Source: Phascolarctos cinereus
Lineage: Eukaryota > Chordata > Mammalia > Diprotodontia > Phascolarctidae
Length of the DNA stretch: 64,000 nucleotides
Assembly: GCF_002099425.1 (NCBI RefSeq)
Contig: NW_018343953.1
Span: 5,902,001-5,966,000, forward strand
Reading direction: 5' to 3'
Shown: positions 56,800-64,000 of the stretch, one piece after another
How the letters are laid out: the number at the start of each line of letters is the position of its first letter
Position numbering within the stretch: the first letter of the stretch is position 1
Notes under the pieces: model-generated
Told to the model about the DNA's origin: nothing
Database searches by the model: none
The model's input: only the letters and a program-made list of their open reading frames with translations
Program-made: the position numbers and the translations under genes

Positions 56800-57215
56800 C
56801 CTATCCAGGACTATATCAAATTAATTCCCTTCACACTTCCTTTGGTGGAGCCATATTGGCCTTATTGTTGCTCACACATACAGTTCCATCTCCAATCTCC
56901 ATGCCTTTGCTTTAGGCTGTCTCCCATGCCTAGAATGTACTCCATCTTCACCTCTCCTTTTAAGACTCCTTAGTTTTCTTCAGAGATTAAGTGCCATTTC
57001 TCATGTGAGGCTTTTAATAATCCTTTCAGCCACTAGTCCCTTATCTTGAAATTACCTTATATTTATAATATATCTTTACTTGATAGAATGCAAATCTTTG
57101 AAGTAAGCACTATTTAAGTTTTGACTTTATATCTCTATTGCCTAGCACATAATAAGAGCACCAGACACATAATAAAACCTTAAAAATGTTTGATGATCAA
57201 TTAATTGATCAATAC
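56800..57215 (+). repeat. L2 LINE 3' part, sense
   Basis: 'ccatgcctttgctttaggct', 'gcctagaatgtactccatct', 'agcaccagacacataataaa'. Confidence 0.8.
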
Positions 57216-57439
57216 CACAGATGCCATGAGAAGAGTATGGGGAAATAGGAGTAGTTATTTCCTTTCTCTTCCTCTCCCCTTACCCCCAATGTGCATAATG
57301 AATGATGGAGAGAAGAACTACATAACTCTTATTTAGTTTCCTTTGCCAAGAGGAATGGACTGGAAAAGTAAAAACAAAAATGGCTAATAGAGAATTGATA
57401 CTAAAAATAGAGCAGTACTTAGCAGACCACTTATTACAG

Positions 57440-57540
57440 CACTTGATGAATTCAAGTCATTAGGCTCAGATGAATTATATCATAGGGCACTAAAAGAATT
57501 ATTGAGTGTGATTTCATAACTAATATCACTGATATTGGTG
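57440..57540 (+). repeat. CR1/L3 LINE fragment, sense
   Basis: 'ttaggctcagatgaattata' then 'tcatagggcactaaaagaat' matches CR1/L3 sense text upstream of the piece at 58.5 kb. Confidence 0.55.
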
Positions 57541-58480
57541 TAAAAGGGTGATGGTATATGCTTGGATTTGTCCTTCCTGGTTGATTGTACAGAGTATGCA
57601 CAGATATTCTCTATTGATTTTCAGTCTACTTTGTGGAAGCTTAGGAATGGAGTGGTGAGTTGGAAATGTAGTTGATGTTGAAGGAACTTAACCAAGTGAA
57701 TTTGTGCTGGGACCCTGGGATAATTTTTCCTTTCTTTGTTCTTTCTTGTTTTCAGGAAAATTGGATATGACTAAGATTGGCAGAAACCTAGAGAGTTTCT
57801 GAAAAGGTCAGGAAGTCCTGCACATAGATGGCAGTATTATATATCAGAGCAGCAATGGCTATTGACAGGAGAAGTTATTCTACAACGGATAATTTGATCA
57901 TTACTTGGAAAGGGCCAAGTTTAGTCCATTTCACCAGTAGATGAATGCCAGGAAGCATCAAATGATGCCTACTACTGAGATAAAATGTCAAATTTGTGGA
58001 GTTGTCAAATTAGAGGTATTCTACAACTACATTATATTTTGATGAAGCTTAAAGTATTAGCCTTCCAACTAATTATAACTATAGTTATAAGTTATAAATT
58101 CTGTTCTAATTATTTGGTTAATGTATATTATGATTCTTGTATTCTCACCATTCCTTTTCTGTGTAGGAATAAATTATCTGTCCCCTGCCCACTTCACATC
58201 ATATAATATGTTTCTCTTTTCTTATTCCCTCTATTTGGGGAAGCCCTAGACTTCAGACAAAAAAAAAAACACTGGACACTTGAGTATGGGTTTAATGAAT
58301 GTGAGAAAATGGAATCTAATCCCCCTAGTTAGAGGAAGGCTCCCCTTAAACTGAATCCAGTTCGTCACCACATATCTAAATACAAGACACAAATAGGTTA
58401 TTCTAGCCCCTGTATCAGTACCTTTATGTTAGATATGAAGGTTTGAGTAATGGTAGAATTACTATAGGCCTGCAGAAGGA
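57541..58480. other. Unassigned stretch inside the CR1 copy
   Basis: 0.94 kb lying between two CR1/L3 pieces in order, so it may be a further insertion. No gene and no clear family signature. Confidence 0.35.
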
Positions 58481-58732
58481 CAAATATTTAGATTTCTCAA
58501 AATGGAGAGAAGATAGAATCTGAGCATTAAAGGACAGTAAGCTTGATTTTAAATCCTGGCAAAATTTCAGAATATATTTTAAAGGGAATGGATACTGTAC
58601 ACCTGGAAAAGGAAGTAATGATTACAAAAAGCTTGACAGAGTCATTAGGATAGAAGATTAAATAAAAACCTGCAGATTAAGTATACCTACATTTTAGTAG
58701 TACATTTGACAGTCTCTTATGATTTTCTTATA

Positions 58733-58736
<4 letters not shown>

Positions 58737-58799
<63 letters not shown>

Positions 58800-58800
58800 C
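58737..58800. repeat. (CT)n microsatellite
   Basis: About 30 CT units, followed by TG and TATG runs to 58870. Confidence 0.95.
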
Positions 58801-58958
58801 TGTGTGTGTGTGTCTCTTTCTGTATGTATGTATACATATATCTATATATAATATATGTATACATGCATACATATAAACAAATAGCGCTATAGTTTAAAAT
58901 CTAGAAAATGTGTATGTAAATATCTATCCATCCTATACATACATTTGTGTGTTTATAC

Positions 58959-58969
<11 letters not shown>

Positions 58970-59024
<55 letters not shown>
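58970..59024. repeat. (CA)n microsatellite
   Basis: About 27 CA units. Confidence 0.95.
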
Positions 59025-59027
<3 letters not shown>

Positions 59028-59215
59028 TAGTATAGTTAGGTGACTTTGGAAGTGATCAAATAACTAGTCCCAAAGAGTAGTTATTAACAACTCAAAGTCA
59101 ACATGGAAAGAGGACTCCTATGGCATATTTCTGAGGTCTGGGCTTGGCCCTGTATAGTTTAACATTTTAATCAGTAACTTGGATAAAGGTATAGATGGAA
59201 GGCTTATCTATTTCA

Positions 59216-60930
59216 TTTGTTATTTTTTTATTTAAAAATTTTATTTTCAGTTCCACATTCTCTCCCTCCCTTCTCCCCTTCCCCACCCATTGAGAAGGTA
59301 AGAAATACAATAATGATTATACATATCATGCAAAACATTTCCACATTAGTCACACTGTGAAAAAAAGTAAGATAAATAAAGAAGAAATGCACTTCAATCT
59401 GCACTCAAAGTTCAGCAGTACTTTCTCTAACAGTGGATAGCATTTTTCATCATGAGTTCTTTGGAATTGCCATGGATCATTGTATTGATCAGTGTAACTA
59501 AGTCTTTAACAGTTGATTATTGTTACAATATTGCTGTTACTGTGTACAATGTTCTCCTAATCTTGCTCACTTCATTTTGCATCAGTCTATATTTCTTCCC
59601 AGGTTTTTTTTCTGAATCCTACTCATAATTTCTTATAGCACAATAGTATTTCATCAGAATTATATGCCACAACTTGCTTGGCCGTTCCACAATTGATGAA
59701 GATCCCCTCAGTTTCCAATTCTTTGTCACCATAAAAAAAAACTGCTAAAATATTTTTTGTGTATATGGATCCTTTTCCTTTTTCTTTGATCTCTTTGGGA
59801 TAAAGACTTAGTAGTTTTGTATAGCTGGGTCAAAGGATATGCAATGTTATAGCCCTTTGGAGATAGCTCCAAATTCTTTGCCAGAATAGTTGGACGAGTT
59901 CTCAACTCCACAAACAGTATATTGGTGTACCTGTTGTTCTACATCCCTTCCAGCATTTGTCATTTTTATTTTCTGTTATGTTAGCCAATCTGATGGGTGC
60001 AAGGAGGTATCTCAGAGTTGTTTTAACTTGTGTTTCTCTAATTATTAGAGATCTAGAGCATTTTTTCATAAAACTATGGATAGTTTTAGTTTCTTTTTCT
60101 GAAAACTGCCTGTTCTTATCTTTTGACAATATACTAGTTAGAAAGTAGCTCTTATTTTTTATAAATTTAACTCAGTCCCCTATATATCTGAGAAATGGGA
60201 CCTTTATCAGAGAAACTTGCTTTACAATTTCCTAAAAATTTCCTTCTTTATTTCTAATTTTGGCTGTATTGACTTTACTTGTGCAAAAACTTTTAATTTA
60301 ATGTAATCAAAATTATTTCTTTTGCTTCTTGTGATCCTTTCTAACTCTTGTTGAATCACGAATTTTTCCTTTATCCATACATTTGACAGGTGATTTCTCC
60401 CCACCTTTCCCTAATTTGTTTATGACATCCTCTTTTATGTCCAAATATTATACCCATTTTGAGTTCATCTTGCTATACAGTATGAGATGTTGGTCTATGC
60501 CTAGTTTCTGCCAGACTGCTTCCCAGGTTTTTTTTTCTGTTTTTTTTTCCTGTCTTTTTTTTTTTTTTTTGTCAAACAGTGAGTTCGTGCCCCAGTAGCT
60601 GGGATCTTTGGATTTCCTAGTCACTAAACTACTGTTGCCACTTACTTCTGTATATTGAGTACCTAATCTATTCCATTGATCAGTCACTCTATTTCTACTG
60701 TGACACTGATTTGATGATTACCACTTTGTTGTATAGTGACATCATATATTGCAGGCCATCTTCCTTCACTTTTTTTCATAGATTCCCTTGATATTCTTGA
60801 CCTTTTATTCCTCTAGATGAATTTTATTATTTTATCTAGTTCTATAAAATAATTCTTTGGTAGTTTGATATGGCACTGGATAAGTAAATTTACTTAGGTA
60901 GTATTGTCAATTTTGTTATATTGGTTTAGT
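59216..60930 (-). repeat. L1 LINE 3' part, antisense, inserted in CR1
   Basis: About 1.7 kb: 3' UTR ('ttttattttcagttccacat'), then the end of ORF2 in antisense ('gcaaaaacttttaatttaat', 'gttggtctatgcctagtttc', 'attcccttgatattcttgac'). The CR1 text broken at 59215 resumes after it. Confidence 0.85.
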
Positions 60931-61509
60931 CTACCTATGAACAATTAATCATCAAATGTTATCAAATTTAGAAGAGCACATAGCTAAGAGGGATAGCTAA
61001 TATTTAGACATGAGAACTAGGATCCAAAAAAGATAAAATTTTATAATATCAAATTTAATAGAGAATTCAACAGCATTACACTTGTTCAAAAAGTCAATTT
61101 TATAAATATGAAAGAAAAGAAGTTACGCAAAACATCACAGAATGTTTTATTGGAACGCAAACTCAGTCAAAGACAGTAGTCTGGTTTGGCAGCCAAAACA
61201 AGCTGATTAAATCTTAGGCTTTATTGAGACATCAACAAAGCCTGGGGAATTTAGCATACTGCTACATTTGTGGAAAGAGATGTGATTCTGGATTGTCAGA
61301 GAGAACTTTGCGTATAACATCAACTTGCATGCCTGAATATTGGATTGAGTTGGCTCCAAACTCTATTGAGGGAAAACATATGGATCCAGAGAAGTTTTAG
61401 GCTAGACATATTGCCAGAGAAGTATCAGACATGTAGAAGAAGCCTCCTCTCCAACATGCCTCTGATTTCCAGCTTGTTTCTCTAAAGCCTGCTAGAATTA
61501 TGAGTATAA

Positions 61510-61747
61510 ATAGCACTTGTTTCCATTTTGGCTGGTCACACTAAGACCTGGGAAAAGACCTTAACTTTAAAGGGCCAAGATCTCCCACTACATCTGGGGC
61601 CATCTCCAGTGATACTGATCTATATATTGTCACTAAACCAAGATGGCTCTGGAGGAGAGAGTGAGGCCCTCCCTGACTTGAATCCAATTCATTTGCCAGT
61701 CATGGCATCACCTCCCTGCTGTTATGGTCCTCTTCAAGAATGAAGGA
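61510..61747 (+). repeat. Unnamed RTE-like retroelement tail, copy 3
   Basis: 'gatggctctggaggagagag', 'tgaatccaattcatttgcca', 'tcctcttcaagaatgaagga'. A SINE is inserted at its end. Confidence 0.65.
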
Positions 61748-61902
61748 CAGGGGCAGCTAGGTGGTGCAGTGGATAAATCACCAACCCTGGAGTCAGGAGG
61801 ACCTGAGTTCAAATGCAGCCTCAGACACATAACACTCACTAGCTGTGTGACTCTGGGCAAGTCACTTAACCCCAATTGCCTCACCAAAAAAAAAAAAAAA
61901 AG
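61748..61902 (+). repeat. A-tailed marsupial CORE-SINE
   Basis: 'ggggcagctaggtggtgcag' through 'cccaattgcctcacc' and 16 A. Flanks 'aagaatgaaggacag' and 'aagaatataggacag' are the target-site duplication. Confidence 0.93.
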
Positions 61903-61984
61903 AATATAGGACAGCAACCTGTGATAGTTGTAGCTGCCCATTCAGGGGCCCACCTGACCAGTTCCAGTTGGGCAATGCAGGTCC

Positions 61985-62272
61985 ATTCTTCCCTCCCTCC
62001 TTCCCTCCCTCCTTCCCTCCCTCCTTCCCTCCCTCCTTCCCTCCCTCCTTCCCTCCCTCCTTCCCTCCCTCCTTCCCTCCCTCCTTCCCTCCCTCCTTCC
62101 CTCCCTCCTTCCCTCCCTCCTTCCCTCCCTCTCTCCCTCCCTCTCTCCCTCCCTCTCTCCCTCCCTCTCTCCCTTCCTCCCTCCGTTCCTTCTTTTCTTC
62201 TTCCCTTTCTTCCCTCCCTTCCTCCCTCCTTCCTTCCTTCCTTCCTTCCTTCCTTCCTTCTCCTTTCCTTCC

Positions 62273-62329
<57 letters not shown>

Positions 62330-62338
62330 CCCCCCCCC
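61985..62338. repeat. Long polypyrimidine microsatellite
   Basis: About 350 bp in blocks: (CCTTCCCT)n to 62130, (CTCTCCCTCC)-like units to 62180, (CCTT)n near 62230-62262, (CT)n at 62277-62327 and a C run. The long Pro/Ser and Glu/Gly/Lys frames here are low-complexity artefacts. Confidence 0.97.
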
Positions 62339-62424
62339 GTTTACATAGGGTATCATACCTTTACCTGTAGGTGCTCTGCCCAAAGGAATGTAAATTTTTA
62401 TTGCTGAAACTTCTCAAGATATGA

Positions 62425-62565
62425 CTTTGCACAGCCCTCCCTCACTTAAATCCAATTCACTTGCAAGCCATGGCATTACCTTCCTCAGCTATTCCCCAAT
62501 CAATGGTCATCCCCTCAGTTTCCAATTCTTTGTCACTACAAAAAAATTTAAAAGCCTGTGATAGA
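62425..62565. repeat. RTE-like tail piece and antisense L1 piece
   Basis: 'acttaaatccaattcacttg' (RTE-like family, copy 4) runs into 'agctattccccaatcaatgg' and 'ccaattctttgtcactacaa' (antisense L1 ORF2). Confidence 0.6.
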
Positions 62566-62804
62566 TAGATAGAGACAGATAGAAATATAATCCTAACCTG
62601 ATACTCTTAGAGAACACGGAAGTGGTATTCAAGGTATACTTAGCAAAGGAGTGAATGTATGAACAAAGGTAATTACAGATCTTAACCAGTCTGTCTAAAA
62701 TGGTTCCTAAATTCAGACTAAATCATCTTTATAGAAGTTTTGGTGTATCTACTCATTCTTTTCCTTCCCTCCTTGACTGTGAAGAACAACTCAGTATTTT
62801 GTTT

Positions 62805-63000
62805 GAAAGGAAGCACAGCACAATGTGAAGACAGCTGGATTTAGAGCTCAAATCATGCTTTTACCCCTTAAAATCTTTGTGAACTTGGGCAAGTCAGTTA
62901 ACCACTCTAGGCCTAAGTTTCTTCATCTGTAAAATGAGGGAGCCAGATGAAATGACTTCAGAGTTCCCTGCCAGTTCTAAATCTATGATCCTAGGTATTG
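62805..63000 (+). repeat. MIR SINE
   Basis: 'gtgaacttgggcaagtcagt', 'ttcttcatctgtaaaatgag', 'gttctaaatctatgatccta'. Confidence 0.8.
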
Positions 63001-63330
63001 ATTGCAATACTGGGCTTCAGTCCCAGCTTAAGTCCTTACTCCCTTGGTAAGTTTAGGTAAGCCATTTCATTGCTCAGTTTGCAGACCTGCAAAATGAGGA
63101 TACTAGGCAAGATGGTGTCTAAGATCTAATTCTGTGGAACCTTAAAGAGTGCTCTATTGACCTTCACAACTCCCTCATTTTATAGCTGTGAAATTCTATG
63201 ACTATCATCTGTTCCTTGGTCTATAAAATGGGAATAATCATATTTACCTATTTGCCTCTTAGAGGTGTTCTGAGTTGAAAAAGGTGCTAAATTAAAGTAC
63301 TCTGCAATACATGGTGTTAATATGAGGTAC
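63001..63330 (+). repeat. MIR SINEs, two partial copies
   Basis: 'gcagacctgcaaaatgagga' belongs to the first; 'tggtctataaaatgggaata' and 'cctcttagaggtgttctgag' to the second. Confidence 0.65.
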
Positions 63331-63394
63331 TATTCATTTTCTTCTTGTTGTTAGAGCAAACATCTGTTATGCTACTTGCTTTCCACTTTTTTTT

Positions 63395-63480
63395 TCTTTC
63401 AGTCATGTCCCACTCTTCATGACCCCATTTGGGGTTTTGTTGGCAGAAATACTGGAGTAGCTTGCCATTTCCTGCCACTG
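63395..63480 (-). repeat. Mar1-type SINE tail
   Basis: 'ttcatgaccccatttggggt', then 'actggagtagcttgccattt'. Confidence 0.8.
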
Positions 63481-63689
63481 GAGGTCAGTCAATGCTTAGC
63501 AATTCTGCTGCATTGGAAAAGGACTGGACACCCTGAGCAAGTGGCTGTCCAGGTACCTAAAGGAGATCTAGCACTTCAGTGTTTGGAAAGGATAGCCTAT
63601 CACTACAGGGCTACTTTGAGAGAAGCCAAGAAAAGCTCTATACTGCAAAATGGAAGAAGAATTTAAAAGATTTTCCTCTTTGTGAATTC

Positions 63690-64000
63690 AAATCACTTTA
63701 ATTTGACAAGTATTAATTAAGCACCTATGGGCCCAGTACTGAGCAAGTTTCTGGTGATACAAAACCACTAAAAAAAAAAAATTAGTCCTTATACTCAATG
63801 AACTTTGATTCTTTTGGGACCAATGCAACATGCACATAGAAAACTGGATGCAAAGTATCTGGCAAATAATTTAGGGGATGAGAGGGCCTTAGCAGCTGGG
63901 AGACTGAGTCAGACTTCTTGTAACAGGTGGTACTTAAGCTGAGCTTTCGGAGAAAGCTAGTAATTCTAAAAGATAAAGAGGGTGAACATTTTAGGCACTG
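63690..64000 (-). repeat. L2 LINE, antisense, runs off the window
   Basis: 'acaagtattaattaagcacc', 'ctggtgatacaaaaccacta', 'gtggtacttaagctgagctt'. Confidence 0.8.

Larger units (their letters stand above)
58481..61300 (+). repeat. CR1/L3 LINE, sense, split by L1
   Basis: Pieces at 58481-58736, 59040-59215 and 60955-61300 keep order: 'gaatggatactgtacacctg', 'cttggccctgtatagtttaa', 'taatcagtaacttggataaa', then 'gagggatagctaatatttag'. Microsatellites and an L1 lie between. Confidence 0.75.

Noticed and set aside
61862-62383. Pro/Ser-rich and Lys/Glu/Gly-rich frames of 126-173 codons
   Set aside because: They are translations of the C/T microsatellite on both strands.
1-64000. CRISPR arrays, operons, insertion sequences of bacterial type
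   Set aside because: No regular direct repeats with spacers, no ribosome-binding-site-led gene strings. The sequence is plainly mammalian.

Overview
The window is nuclear DNA from a marsupial, probably an Australian one. The argument rests on repeats. There are about eight copies of a short A-tailed tRNA/CORE-type SINE, several Mar1-type SINEs (tRNA/CORE head fused to an RTE/BovB-like tail), many MIR/Ther SINEs, long L2 and CR1/L3 fragments, and marsupial-style L1 pieces. This mixture is typical of marsupial intergenic DNA. The species cannot be fixed from the sequence alone. Nothing bacterial, viral-genomic or organellar was seen. Almost all longer open frames are chance frames inside repeats. 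Two real host genes were found, both on the minus strand and both assembled from two exons each. Gene A (5627..9472) encodes a canonical 63-residue beta-defensin: a classic leader exon, a 3.65 kb intron, then a six-cysteine exon with spacing C-x6-C-x4-C-x9-C-x6-CC. Gene B (22397..25472) encodes a 96-residue defensin-like precursor with the same exon layout and intron phase. It differs in having a long acidic propiece and a C-x6-C-x4-C-x9-C-x5-CC core. Each has a TATA box upstream and a poly(A) signal downstream. They lie head-to-tail about 12 kb apart, so the window is probably part of a beta-defensin cluster; the two products would be secreted cationic host-defence peptides made from separate promoters. 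Layout: 1-5.5 kb is repeats, including a putative LTR. 5.5-9.7 kb is gene A, its intron filled by L2, MIR and a SINE with clear target-site duplication. 9.7-22 kb holds L2, L1 and a long antisense CR1/L3 LINE split by a solo LTR, an L2 and two SINEs. 22-25.6 kb is gene B. 25.6-64 kb is gene-free as far as I can see: L2, L1, CR1, MIR, hAT-like DNA elements, a solo LTR at 42.3 kb, a MITE-like element at 40 kb, and large microsatellites at 58.7-59.0 and 62.0-62.3 kb. The main points for a second look are the acidic propiece and altered Cys spacing of gene B, a nearly identical 86-bp inverted copy at 32.27 and 33.17 kb that looks like a templated insertion, and a cysteine-rich exon-like frame at 10.9-11.0 kb.
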